NCBI GenBank assembly: GCA_963680875.1
Contig: OY804580.1
Span: 97,493,353-97,557,352, forward strand
DNA length: 64,000 nt
Reading direction: 5' to 3'
Source of the DNA: Bathymodiolus brooksi
Taxonomy: Eukaryota; Mollusca; Bivalvia; Mytilida; Modiolidae
In this document: in pieces, positions 12,490-23,604 of the stretch
Layout of the letters: each line of letters opens with the position of its first letter
Position numbering within the stretch: the first letter of the stretch is position 1
The notes under the pieces: model-generated
Told to the model about the DNA's origin: nothing
What the model saw: the letters and a program-made list of their open reading frames with translations, nothing else
Databases searched by the model: none
Translations under genes and position numbers: made by a program

Positions 12490-12587
12490 TGTTTGAAAAT
12501 ATTTTAATTTTAATTTCACTATTGAGGGTGCAGCGGTTATGGTGTATCCTTCTAGAACACCTCATCAAATACCACAATTTTGTTGGT

Positions 12588-12842
12588 GGTGGTGTTTAAC
12601 GCCACTTTCAACAATATTTCAGTTATATCGTGTCGGTCAGTTTGATTGGTGGAGGAAACTAGAGTACCCGGAGAAAACCACCGAACTGACGCAAGTCACT
12701 GACAAACTTTATCACATAATGTTGTATTGAGTACACCTCGCCATGAGAGGAATTCGAACTCACAACTTCTGTGGTGATAGGCACTTAATTATACAGGTAA
12801 TTGTAAATTCACTACCATACAATCACGACCGCGACGGCCTCA
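12588..12842 (-). repeat. tRNA-derived SINE (near full length)
   Basis: On the plus strand it runs GGTGTTTAACGCCACTTTC, AACAATATTTCAGTTATATC, GGTGGAGGAAACTAGAG, CCTCGCCATGAGAGG, AATTCGAACTCACAAC (inverted box B) and ends CACGACCGCGACGGCC. The order matches the copies at 17,974 and 40,532. The 63-codon open frame inside it (12,539-12,730) is not a gene. Confidence 0.85.
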
Positions 12843-13014
12843 GAACAACTAACGGGTAAATAAAAGTAAGAATCACACGTATAGTATTTGACTGTCATTA
12901 GTTTTTATATAGTAAAGTTGCAATATACGATAGAGATGACGATAATATGATAAAGGTCAGATAATGTGTACCTCAGTCTGAACATAATATGTACCCAATG
13001 TCGGTTACACTGTA

Positions 13015-13447
13015 ATTGTGATAAAAATGTCTCAGTTTTCACACTAATGGTTGAAAGATATGTCGACAAAATCAGAAGACAAAGTCATAAAATATGATTT
13101 TTTACATAAAAATGCCTTATCAAACAAATAAATGTTATCACACCTTATTGAAACAAAGAGGTGTTACAATAAATCTTCGAAAATGTACTCAACAGCTTTA
13201 AAGTGCAAAGTGCTGATAAAATTAAAAAATAAAAAATACCTAACTATCGGAACAATTCCAAAATCAAATATCAAAATCGTAGAAAGAGGCAAAATTAATA
13301 CCCCTAACATTAAAATACATGACCGGCCACTATCTTGGCTTGGTACAGGCGCTTCAATAAAAGGTGGCGTGGCTAAACTAGCTTTATGGGCCCAAACCCC
13401 ACCTCTTAGTGAAATGATGCGGTCATGCTGCGTTCCACATGAGAGTA
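13015..13447 (+). repeat. Family A element, tandem copy 1 (single 27-bp unit)
   Basis: One unit of a ~432-bp tandem pair. It contains one degenerate 27-bp unit (AAAATACCTAACTATCGG, AACAATTCC) followed by AAAATCAAATATCAAAATCG, CCCCTAACATTAAAATACAT, TTGGCTTGGTACAGGC, AGGTGGCGTGGCTAAACTAG and GAAATGATGCGGTCATGCTG. A second copy begins where CAGTTTCCACACTAG recurs. The overlapping plus (13,132-13,569) and minus (13,164-13,586) open frames of about 140 codons are in repeat DNA. Confidence 0.8.
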
Positions 13448-13812
13448 ACTGTGATGAAAATATATCAGTTTCCACACTAGCCGTTGAAAGATATGTATAC
13501 AAAATCATAAGACAAAGTAATAAAATAGGATTTTTTTTACATAAATGTGTCAACAAACTGGTCACATAAACAAATAAATTGTTCACACCTTATTGAAACA
13601 AAGAGATGTTTTACAATAGATTTTCAAAAAATGGACTCCAAGACTCCACTCTCTAAAGTACATGGTGTCAATAAAATGAAAAATAGAAAATACCACACTG
13701 TCAGAACAGTTCCAAAATCAAATATCAAAATCGTAGAAATAGGTAAATTCGTTACCCCTAACACACAAATGCATGACAGTTTACTTACCTGGCTTTGTAT
13801 GGGCACTTGAAG
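13448..13812 (+). repeat. Family A element, tandem copy 2 (intact ancestral-type 27-bp unit)
   Basis: Repeats copy 1 at an offset of about 432 bp (GTTGAAAGATATGT at 13,051 and 13,483; CACCTTATTGAAACAAAGAG at 13,141 and 13,588). The 27-bp segment is AAAATACCACACTGTCAGAA + CAGTTCC and is followed at once by AAAATCAAATATC. AAAAT is therefore repeated directly with a spacing of exactly 27 bp, the period of the satellite arrays. Confidence 0.85.
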
Positions 13813-13815
13813 AAA

Positions 13816-14118
13816 ATGGAAAAACCAAGTTATAGACAAAATCCATCCAGACAAGACAAACTGAGAATAGAAAACCAAGTTCGGAGGTCTCGCCAAAAAT
13901 GATGTCGAGACTGGAAAATAATAGAAGGTAATGTCCACGATCTAGCAAATAACCAGTACCTACATGCCATGCCAAGAAACGAAAAGAAACATCAAAGCAT
14001 TACCAAACCTCAAGCATGGACAAGAGGAGAAATCAAATATTTGAGGACTATAGCCACACATCCTTCTGAGATAGGACAAGTACAAAGTAAAAATGGTAGT
14101 TTTGAAATTGCAACATAA
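13816..14118 (+). pseudogene. Possible degraded coding remnant, unknown family
   Basis: One frame runs from an ATG at 13,816 to TAA at 14,116 with a single in-frame TGA at 13,900 (28 codons, stop, 71 codons). The second part is hydrophilic, rich in Lys, Arg and His, and contains the segment AWTRGEIKYLRTIATHP, which loosely recalls a helix of a DNA-binding or transposon protein. I do not recognise the family. Open stretches of this length are expected by chance in AT-rich DNA of this size, so the call is weak. Confidence 0.2.
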
Positions 14119-14638
14119 AGGTCATTCGCAAATAACTGAAAATTAATGATAATCAAAATAAACTAATAATTTGTAAATAAATTAGAATTGTATCATGATA
14201 TATTTTATGTTTCCATGGAACACCAAAGCCGATAAAAAAACTTAAATGCTGAAGAAACTGTAAAAGAAATTATTTCATTTATGATGCGGAAAGTTCAAAG
14301 CTGTAACGATATAATAACGTGTAATAAACGACAGTTTCTCGTTGTAATTAACGACACAAGAGGATGACAATTTACAAAACCGCTATAATAAAGAACCAAT
14401 AAATGCAGAAAAATTCTGCTATTGAAACTAATGAAATTATTATATTTTTCTCTTCAAAGAATTGGTTATTAACACGTAGTCTTTTAATAACTGTGACAGA
14501 ATTGTAATACCATTACAATGGAAAATGTTCTTAAAGCTGAAATAATGTTGATTAATTAGAGATGAATTTTATTTTATTTGTCATTTTAGATTGTCATCAG
14601 TCTAAACTATAATTAAATATCCCTTTTCACAACTTGAT
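14119..14638. other. Unrecognised AT-rich DNA
   Basis: No gene, RNA or shared repeat seen. Confidence 0.4.
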
Positions 14639-14639
14639 A

Positions 14640-14842
14640 CATTTTCATGGATCAATCTTCAAGCGTTTGGACGATCCATTTACATAGATTACTTGATCAT
14701 AAAAACGTTTTATATATTGGACGAGAATATGCGCAATTAACATTTTTATGAATCAATCTTCAAGCGTTTGGACGATTCTATTACATAGATTACTTGATCA
14801 TAAATACGTTTTAAATATTGGACGAAGATATGGGCATTAACA
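14640..14842. repeat. 101-bp tandem duplication (two copies)
   Basis: ATCAATCTTCAAGCGTTTGG, ACGAT and CATAGATTACTTGATCATAA occur twice, with starts at about 14,640 and 14,741 (offset 101 bp) and minor substitutions. Confidence 0.85.
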
Positions 14843-14927
14843 AAGCGTTATTTCTTAATTCAATCTTTGTAATAGATAAATATACTGTGCGTCCATTGGT
14901 ATAACATAGAAATGTTCAAAAATGATC

Positions 14928-15050
14928 AAAAGAAAAAGGACAAAAGGACAAACAATGATCTACAAAATACTAACCAGGAAAGTTAAGATTGATCAACACG
15001 GACCTCAATAAAACTTAGGGTACAACTCAAGATGAGGATTTTTGAAGAAC
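14928..15050 (+). repeat. Dispersed family B copy (diverged)
   Basis: AAAAGGACAAACAATGATCT, ACAAAATACTAACCAGGAA, GATCAACACGGACCTCAATA and AACTCAAGATGAGG follow family B order, with a decayed 3' part. Confidence 0.65.
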
Positions 15051-15157
15051 AGACTGATAACCGGTGTCTTAAATAAATCTAGTTAGTGGAGAACAAAGGT
15101 ATCTCTCTTGCTGAAAGGTCCACTAGACTTAAATTCATGTACAAATACATGTATCCG

Positions 15158-15305
15158 TATATCGAAGGACAGACAATACAATGGCCAAAAGAAAAAGGAC
15201 AAACAATTTCTACAAAATATTACACAGAAAACTAACGATCGGGCACCACAAACCCTACTAAAAACCGGGTGCTCACAGAAGGGTCTGCAGTACTTGCTCC
15301 ACATG
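15158..15305 (+). repeat. Dispersed family B copy
   Basis: ATCGAAGGACAGACAATACA, ATGGCCAAAAGAAAAAGGAC, AAACAATTTCTACAAAATAT, CTACTAAAAACCGGGTGCTC, CAGAAGGGTCTGCAGTACTT. Open frames on both strands at 15,083-15,365 are by-products of this copy. Confidence 0.8.
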
Positions 15306-15644
15306 CAATACATGCTAATTTTATCAACAATTATTTATATTTCGTATGTACAATGGTGTATATGAAATTCGTAGCTCTATATACAAACTGAATTATAAAA
15401 GATTATGATATTTGGTATTTCAATATATGGATTATCTATCGTTTATGCAGGTGTAACTGTGTAATGAAGTCACGTGATACCTTGTTATCAATACACAGAA
15501 TGTCACCCTGAACAGTATTATATTTAAAAAGGTGTCAGATTCAGGTGTGCTATAATGCCACCTGGTACAAAGGTGAGCAGATAACATTAACATGATCTAA
15601 TACACGTGTTGTCATCATAACTGAACAGTGAAAATCAATTAATA

Positions 15645-15834
15645 CAGTGGAGTCAAACTTGTTTTAAGAGGTCACCTTCAGACAAAGAAAAAGTGGTCTT
15701 TTAAGACAGATGGCTTCTTTAAAGAGGTTCAGTTCATATGAAATTTTCTATGATAGGACAAGAAAAAGGTGACCTTTTAATATACTGGTGACTGTTTAAT
15801 AGAGGTGATCGCATAGGCAGGTTTGATTGAACTG
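15645..15834. mobile_element. MITE-like element (CAGT..TCAAAC termini)
   Basis: The left end CAGTGGAGTCAAACTTGTTT and the inverted right end, whose complement reads CAGTTCAATCAAACCTGCCT, match over about 20 bp. The interior has the short motif GTGGTCTTTTAAGACAG, repeated in degenerate form (GTGACCTTTTAATA). I know similar AGTCAAACCTG-ended non-autonomous elements in invertebrates, but cannot name the superfamily. Confidence 0.65.
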
Positions 15835-16850
15835 ATATTTTGAATAACATTTTCCTTCAGTCAACAATGAGTTTATTTGGAGAGGATTTATATAGGCTAT
15901 TGCCTGCTATCCAATCCATTTCATTTATTTATGAATAAAAAATATGTTTAAAATGAGTTTATTTGTTTATTAGTATCTCTCCTTTTTTTATTGGAATTTA
16001 TTTATCAAGGTGTGTGGAGTTGAATTATATTTACCAGTTTGGCTCCGCCACATTAATGTGCCTGTATCAAACCGCTACATAGATCTCCATCAGCTTGTGT
16101 TGTTTGTCCTCGGGGTAGTACAGTTTTGAGGTGAGGCAGAGGTATAGGATTCGTTTTATAGTAAAAGTCGAGCACATCTCTGTAAAACGTCCCCCTCCCC
16201 CACCCCCTTTTTTTTTTTTTTTTTTTTTATCAATTAAGAATCACATAATTTCTTATATTACATAATTCTTTACGCATTGAATAATATAATTTCCGTCCTA
16301 AATTTATTTCATTTTTTAAAATTAACTCGTCTCTGCTTTAATATGCTATGTAGAGGTATTAAACATTCGTAGCAGTTATTATTTTTTTTAAATAGTCTCC
16401 AAGGTTTTTTTTTCTGTTTTATAAATATGACAAGGCGACATTACTCTTTAATGTTTTACGACACAATGAAAGTCACCATTACGAGCAACAACAATATAGT
16501 GCACGCTTTGATCTTTTTGCGTGTCGCTCGTGCCAATATTCTTTTCACAATAGTGATAATAAAAACAATACATTTATTTTGATGACTTTAAATGGTGAAA
16601 TTATACGCGTTGAATGCACTATTTTTTTTATTTTTTATACCAGTGTAGAAGAGAGGGGCGGGTGCACACAATGTATAGTACGTCGCTCCCTTTTACACTC
16701 CAGTTAATGTACATAATAGATTAATTCTTAATTAATATCTTTTCATAAATGTTTCTGTCATTTTACAATCATAAAAGAAATGACAGTCGTTATCAATGAC
16801 ATAATGGGTTGGTATTATAAAGAGTGACCGTGTACCAGTTGGATGTAGCA
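15835..16850. other. AT-rich DNA with homopolymer tracts
   Basis: No gene seen. Contains a C-rich/T-rich junction (C-runs at 16,190-16,206 then an unbroken T tract of about 20 to 16,229) and several shorter T runs. Confidence 0.45.
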
Positions 16851-17145
16851 AGCAATTCAGTGCATATCACGACTAAGGTTGTAAATAAAATATGTATTGT
16901 TCGTATAAGGAATGACCTTGCATTTCTTGGATTTATTAATCAGTGCCTATCACGGCCAAGGTTGTAACTTAGAATTCCGCGCAGGGTGAGGTAAAATTTA
17001 TACAACTTAATGTGATTAAGTTTCTGTCGCTATTATTATCCCGGGCACTTCTGTACCGATTAAACTGACCGCCAATATATGATTTGCTGACAGCGATCAT
17101 AAGCAAACATACAAACAAACACAAATAATAATAAAATAAAATAAA

Positions 17146-17173
<28 letters not shown>
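16851..17173 (+). repeat. Diverged tRNA-derived SINE with duplicated head and A-rich tail
   Basis: ATCAGTGCCTATCACGGCCA then AGGTTGTAA at 16,939 matches the SINE head at 30,512. A near copy (TCAGTGCATATCACGACTAA) lies 83 bp upstream, suggesting a duplicated or nested head. GTCAGTTTAATCGGTACAG is found inverted in the body. The element runs into AAACAAACACAAATAATAAT and a poly-A stretch to 17,173. Confidence 0.5.
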
Positions 17174-17176
<3 letters not shown>

Positions 17177-17554
17177 ACAACAACCTACAATTACGATGTA
17201 ACAGTCGGCTTAGTAAATCTCATCAGTGATGTCAGAAACGATTTTTTTTTTATTGAAAAGCCATATATTTTTTTATGAAAATCGTAAGAACAGCTCAATT
17301 GAAGAACAACATGGCAAAAGGAAATTGACAGGTTGAATTATAGTCTTAAGCGTAGTCTTTTTATATATCACCATGGTTATTTGTGTACGGTTACTCAGTG
17401 TACTTGGTAGTTCGTCATTGCTTCAATTTAAATAATACATTTCTACAACATACTATGTAGCCACACTCTTCAATATAACATTAAGTTTATCCTATGGTTT
17501 CCGCATGCCAATTATTTTTGTGTTTTTTACGTTATTATCACAGCTAAATACTCA
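17174..17554. other. Unrecognised AT-rich DNA
   Basis: Nothing supported in either strand. Confidence 0.4.
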
Positions 17555-17800
17555 CATACGGGATTCACTTGCATAGCCCTATCATTTCACTAAGAGGGAA
17601 GATTTTGTTCCATAAGACTAGTTTAACCCTGCCACTTTTTATTGAAGTGCCTGTACCGAGCCAGGAAAGAGCGATCATATCATTGTTTAATAGAGGTATC
17701 GATTTTGCCTCTTTCTACGATTTTTCTATTGTATTTTCGAATTGTTCCGACTGTGTGATAATTTTTGTTCTTCATATTTTACTAGTTTGAAATATTATTT
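17555..17800 (-). repeat. Family A element (inverted, single unit)
   Basis: Reverse complement of family A: ATCATTTCACTAAGAGG, TTTAACCCTGCCACTTTTTA, TGCCTGTACCGAGCCAGG, TTTCTACGATTTTTCTATTG, GAATTGTTCCGACTGTGTGA, TAATTTTTGTTCTTCAT. It carries one 27-bp-type unit only and no expansion. The 73-codon frame in it is not a gene. Confidence 0.75.
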
Positions 17801-17973
17801 TCTCTTCTTAGCACTGCACACATATATATATTTTTTTCGTTTTTCTTCCAATAAATTCTTGCAATTAATTTTCGTATTAATTGTAGTTATAACGCTTGAA
17901 CGTTTGTAAGTATTTTTTTTTCATTAAACTAAAAATGTTCTCCTCCCTCGGACATAGGGGACCGTAACCGTTT

Positions 17974-18208
17974 TTTTGGTGTTTAAAGCCACTTTCAACA
18001 ATATTTCAGTTATCTCGTGGCGTTCAGTTTTATTGGTGGGAGACACCGGAGTACCAGGAGAAAACCTGACCACCTTTATCACATAATGTTGTATCGAGTA
18101 GACCTCGCCATGAGCGGGATTCGAACTCACAACGTTATTGGTGAAAGGCACTGATTGCATAGGTAGTTGTAAATCCAACTACCATACCATCACGACCACG
18201 ATGGCCCC
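17974..18208 (-). repeat. tRNA-derived SINE (near full length)
   Basis: GGTGTTTAAAGCCACTTTC, AACAATATTTCAGTTATCTC, CCTCGCCATGAGCGGGATTC, GAACTCACAACGTTATTGG, CACGACCACGATGGCCCC. Read on the minus strand the head contains a box B-like GAGTTCGAATCCCGC. Confidence 0.85.
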
Positions 18209-18263
18209 TTGTATTTATAACCTGAGATGTAGAAACTTAAAAGAATATCCCACATACTAACTG

Positions 18264-18298
18264 ATTACCCTTTGGTATCTTCAAACTATTCTTTAACT
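18264..18298 (-). repeat. Family B terminal fragment
   Basis: GATTACCCTTTGGTATCTTC followed by AAACTATTC matches the inverted family B terminus at 33,925-33,955. Confidence 0.55.
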
Positions 18299-18299
18299 T

Positions 18300-18344
18300 G
18301 TTTATAAGGATTGTTTAACTTAAAATAAAATGAAAAACCAACAC
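18300..18344 (+). repeat. Family A left flank of array A2
   Basis: AAAATAAAATGAAAAACCAA then CACAATACCAC matches the sequence left of the single 27-bp unit at 13,671 (ATAAAATGAAAAATAGAAAA) and 36,350 (AATGAAAAACCAAATAAATA... region). The element's left side is therefore preserved next to the array. Confidence 0.7.
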
Positions 18345-21300
18345 AATACCACGGTGTCGGAACAATTCTAAAATACCACGCTGTCGGAACAATTCTAAAA
18401 TACCACGCTGTCGGAACAATTCTAAAATACCACGCTGTCGGAACAATTCTAAAATACCACGCTGTCGGAACAATTCTAAAATACCACGCTGTCGGAACAA
18501 TTCTAAAATACCACGGTGTCGGAACAATTCTAAAATACCACGCTGTCGGAACAATTCTAAAATACCACGGTGTCGGAACAATTCTAAAATACCACGGTGT
18601 CGGAACAATTCTAAAATACCACGCTGTCGGAACAATTCTAAAATACCACGGTGTCGGAACAATTCTAAAATACCACGGTGTCGGAACAATTCTAAAATAC
18701 CACGCTGTCGGAACAATTCTAAAATACCACGCTGTCGGAACAATTCTAAAATACCACGCTGTCGGAACAATTCTAAAATACCACGCTGTCGGAACAATTC
18801 TAAAATACCACGCTGTCGGAACAATTCTAAAATACCACGGTGTCGGAACAATTCTAAAATACCACGCTGTCGGAACAATTCTAAAATACCACGCTGTCGG
18901 AACAATTCTAAAATACCACGCTGTCGGAACAATTCTAAAATACCACGCTGTCGGAACAATTCTAAAATACCACGCTGTCGGAACAATTCTAAAATACCAC
19001 GCTGTCGGAACAATTCTAAAATACCACGCTGTCGGAACAATTCTAAAATACCACGCTGTCGGAACAATTCTAAAATACCACGCTGTCGGAACAATTCTAA
19101 AATACCACGCTGTCGGAACAATTCTAAAATACCACGCTGTCGGAACAATTCTAAAATACCACGGTGTCGGAACAATTCTAAAATACCACGCTGTCGGAAC
19201 AATTCTAAAATACCACGCTGTCGGAACAATTCTAAAATACCACGGTGTCGAACAATTCTAAAATACCACGGTGTCGGAACAATTCTAAAATACCACGCTG
19301 TCGGAACAATTCTAAAATACCACGGTGTCGGAACAATTCTAAAATACCACGGTGTCGGAACAATTCTAAAATACCACGCTGTCGGAACAATTCTAAAATA
19401 CCACGGTGTCGGAACAATTCTAAAATACCACGCTGTCGGAACAATTCTAAAATACCACGCTGTCGGAACAATTCTAAAATACCACGGTGTCGGAACAATT
19501 CTAAAATACCACGGTGTCGGAACAATTCTAAAATACCACGCTGTCGGAACAATTCTAAAATACCACGGTGTCGGAACAATTCTAAAATACCACGCTGTCG
19601 GAACAATTCTAAAATACCACGGTGTCGGAACAATTCTAAAATACCACGGTGTCGGAACAATTCTAAAATACCACGCTGTCGGAACAATTCTAAAATACCA
19701 CGGTGTCGGAACAATTCTAAAATACCACGGTGTCGGAACAATTCTAAAATACCACGCTGTCGGAACAATTCTAAAATACCACGCTGTCGGAACAATTCTA
19801 AAATACCACGGTGTCGGAACAATTCTAAAATACCACGCTGTCGGAACAATTCTAAAATACCACGCTGTCGGAACAATTCTAAAATACCACGGTGTCGGAA
19901 CAATTCTAAAATACCACGGTGTCGGAACAATTCTAAAATACCACGGTGTCGGAACAATTCTAAAATACCACGCTGTCGGAACAATTCTAAAATACCACGC
20001 TGTCGGAACAATTCTAAAATACCACGCTGTCGGAACAATTCTAAAATACCACGGTGTCGGAACAATTCTAAAATACCACGCTGTCGAAACAATTCTAAAA
20101 TACCACAGTGTCGGAACAATTCTAAAATACCACGGTGTCGGAACAATTCTAAAATACCACGGTGTCGGAACAATTCTAAAATACCACGCTGTCGGAACAA
20201 TTCTAAAATACCACGGTGTCGGAACAATTCTAAAATACCACGGTGTCGGAACAATTCTAAAATACCACGCTGTCGGAACATTCTAAAATACCACGCTGTC
20301 GGAACAATTCTAAAATACCACGGTGTCGGAACAATTCTAAAATACCACGGTGTCGGAACAATTCTAAAATACCACGCTGTCGGAACAATTCTAAAATACC
20401 ACGGTGTCGGAACAATTCTAAAATACCACGGTGTCGGAACAATTCTAAAATACCACGGTGTCGGAACAATTCTAAAATACCACGCTGTCGGAACAATTCT
20501 AAAATACCACGCTGTCGGAACAATTCTAAAATACCACGCTGTCGGAACAATTCTAAAATACCACGGTGTCGGAACAATTCTAAAATACCACGCTGTCGAA
20601 ACAATTCTAAAATACCACAGTGTCGGAACAATTCTAAAATACCACGGTGTCGGAACAATTCTAAAATACCACGGTGTCGGAACAATTCTAAAATACCACG
20701 CTGTCGGAACAATTCTAAAATACCACGCTGTCGGAACAATTCTAAAATACCACGGTGTCGGAACAATTCTAAAATACCACGCTGTCGGAACAATTCTAAA
20801 ATACCACGGTGTCGGAACAATTCTAAAATACCACGCTGTCGAAACAATTCTAAAATACCACAGTGTCGGAACAATTCTAAAATACCACGGTGTCGGAACA
20901 ATTCTAAAATACCACGGTGTCGGAACAATTCTAAAATACCACGCTGTCGGAACAATTCTAAAATACCACACTGTCGGAACAATTCTAAAATACCACGGTG
21001 TCGGAACAATTCCAAAATACCACGCTGTCGGAACAATTCTAAAATACCACGCTGTCGGAACAATTCTAAAATACCACGGTGTCGGAACAATTCTAAAATA
21101 CCACGCTGTCGAAACAATTCTAAAATACCACAGTGTCGGAACAATTCTAAAATACCACGGTGTCGGAACAATTCTAAAATACCACGGTGTCGGAACAATT
21201 CTAAAATACCACGCTGTCGGAACAATTCTAAAATACCACACTGTCGGAACAATTCTAAAATACCACGGTGTCGGAACAATTCCAAAATACCACGGTGTCG

Positions 21301-23604
21301 GAACAATTCTAAAATACCACGCTGTCGGAACAATTCTAAAATACCACGCTGTCGGAACAATTACAAAATACCACGCTGTCGGAACAATTCTAAAATACCA
21401 CGCTGTCGGAACAATTCTAAAATACCACGGTGTCGGAACAATTCTAAAATACCACACTGTCGGAACAGTTCTAAAATACCACGGTGTCGGAACAATTCTA
21501 AAATACCACGGTGTCGGAACAATTCTAAAATACCACGGTGTCGGAACAATTCTAAAATACCACACTGTCGGAACAGTCCTAAAATACTACACTGTCGGAA
21601 CAATTCTAAAATACTACACTGTCAGAACAATTCTAAAATACCACGCTGTCGGAACAATTCTAAAATACCACACTGTCGGAACAATTCTAAAATACCACGC
21701 TGTCGGAACAATTCTAAAATACCACGCTGTCGGAACAATTACAAAATACCACGGTGTCGGAACAATTCCAAAATACCACGGTGTCGGAACAATTCTAAAA
21801 TACCAAGCTGTCGGAACAATTCTAAAATACCACGCTGTCGGAACAATTACAAAATACCACGCTGTCGGAACAATTCTAAAATACCACGCTGTCGGAACAA
21901 TTCTAAAATACCACGCTGTCGAAACAATTCTAAAATACCACGGTGTCGGAACAATTCTAAAATACCACGCTGTCGGAACAATTTTAAAATACCACACTGT
22001 CGGAACAATTCCAAAATACCACGGTGTCGGAACAATTCTAAAATACCACACTGTCGGAACAATTCTAAAATACCACGGTGTCGGAACAATTCTAAAATAC
22101 CACACTGTCGGAACAGTTCTAAAATACCACGGTGTCGGAACAATTCTAAAATACCACACTGTCGGAACAGTTCTAAAATACCACGCTGTCGGAACAATTC
22201 TAAAATACCACACTGTCGGAACAGTTCTAAAATACCACGTGTCGGAACAATTCTAAAATACCACACTGTCGGAACAGTCCTAAAATACTACACTGTCGGA
22301 ACAATTCTAAAATACTACACTGTCAGAACAATTCTAAAATACCACGCTGTCGGAACAATTCTAAAATACCACGCTGTCGGAACAGTTCTAAAATACCACG
22401 CTGTCGGAACAATTCTAAAATACCACGCTGTCGGAACAATTCTAAAATACCACGCTGTCGGAACAATTCTAAAATACCACGCTGTCGGAACAATTCTAAA
22501 ATACCACGCTGTCGGAACAATTCTAAAATACCACGCTGTCGGAACAATTCTAAAATACCACGGTGTCGGAACAATTCTAAAATACCACGCTGTCGGAACA
22601 ATTCTAAAATACCACGGTATCGGAACAATTCTAAAATACCACACTGTCGGAACAATTCTAAAATACCACGCTGTCGGAACAATTCTAAAATACCACGCTG
22701 TCGGAACAATTCTAAAATACCACGCTGTCGGAACAATTCTAAAATACCACGCTGTCGGAACAATTCTAAAATACCACGCTGTCGGAACAATTCTAAAATA
22801 CCACGGTGTCGGAACAATTCTAAAATACCACGCTGTCGGAACAATTCTAAAATACCACGCTGTCGGAACAATTCTAAAATACCACGCTGTCGGAACAATT
22901 CTAAAATACCACGCTGTCGGAACAATTCTAAAATACCACGCTGTCGGAACAATTCTAAAATACCACGCTGTCGGAACAATTCTAAAATACCACGGTGTCG
23001 GAACAATTCTAAAATACCACGGTGTCGGAACAATTCTAAAATACCACGCTGTCGGAACAATTCTAAAATACCACGCTGTCGGAACAATTCTAAAATACCA
23101 CGCTGTCGGAACAATTCTAAAATACCACGCTGTCGGAACAATTCTAAAATACCACGCTGTCGGAACAATTCTAAAATACCAAGCTGTCGGAACAATTCTA
23201 AAATACCACGCTGTGGGAACATTTCTAAAATACCACGCTGTCGGAACAATTCTAAAATACCACGCTGTCGGAACAATTCTAAAATACCACACTGTCGGAA
23301 CAATTCTAAAATACCACGCTGTCGGAACAATTCTAAAATACCACGGTGTCGGAACAATTCTAAAATACCACGCTGTCGGAACAATTCTAAAATACCACGC
23401 TGTCGGAACAATTCTAAAATACCACGCTGTCGGAACAATTCTAAAATACCACGCTGTCGGAACAATTCTAAAATACCACGCTGTCGGAACAATTCTAAAA
23501 TACCACGCTGTCGGAACAATTCTAAAATACCAAGCTGTCGGAACAATTCTAAAATACCACGCTGTCGGAACAATTCTAAAATACCACGCTGTCGGAACAA
23601 TTCC
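18345..23604. repeat. 27-bp satellite array A2, about 195 units
   Basis: An almost uninterrupted array of the same 27-bp unit as at 1-2,631. Most units keep both CpGs and differ mainly at one site (CACGCTG versus CACGGTG). Three single-base deletions break phase, near 19,248, 20,280 and 22,236. Both ends pass into family A sequence. Because 27 is a multiple of three and four of the six frames lack stops, spurious frames of several hundred to about 1,000 codons arise (for example 19,245-22,256 plus; 19,232-21,565 and 22,315-23,667 minus). Confidence 0.98.
20081..22330. repeat. Higher-order repeats within array A2
   Basis: The rare unit pair CTGTCGAAAC followed by CCACAGTGTCGG occurs at 20,081, 20,593, 20,836 and 21,106, giving spacings of 512 (19 units minus 1 bp), 243 (9 units) and 270 (10 units). 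A second marker, GGAACAGTCCTAAAATACTA, occurs at 21,570 and 22,271, 701 bp apart (26 units minus the deletion at 22,236). These indicate block duplications by unequal exchange. Confidence 0.8.

Noticed and set aside
13132..13586. Overlapping 145- and 140-codon frames on opposite strands
   Set aside because: Both lie in the tandem family A copies, have no recognisable domain, and family members elsewhere are interrupted in these frames.
19245..22256. 1,003-codon plus-strand open frame with nonapeptide repeats, and similar long frames on the minus strand (580-1,701; 18,315-19,229; 19,232-21,565; 20,257-21,360; 22,315-23,667)
   Set aside because: They are the 27-bp satellite read in stop-free frames. 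They exist on both strands at once, begin and end at single-base indels, and have no non-repeat domain or signal.
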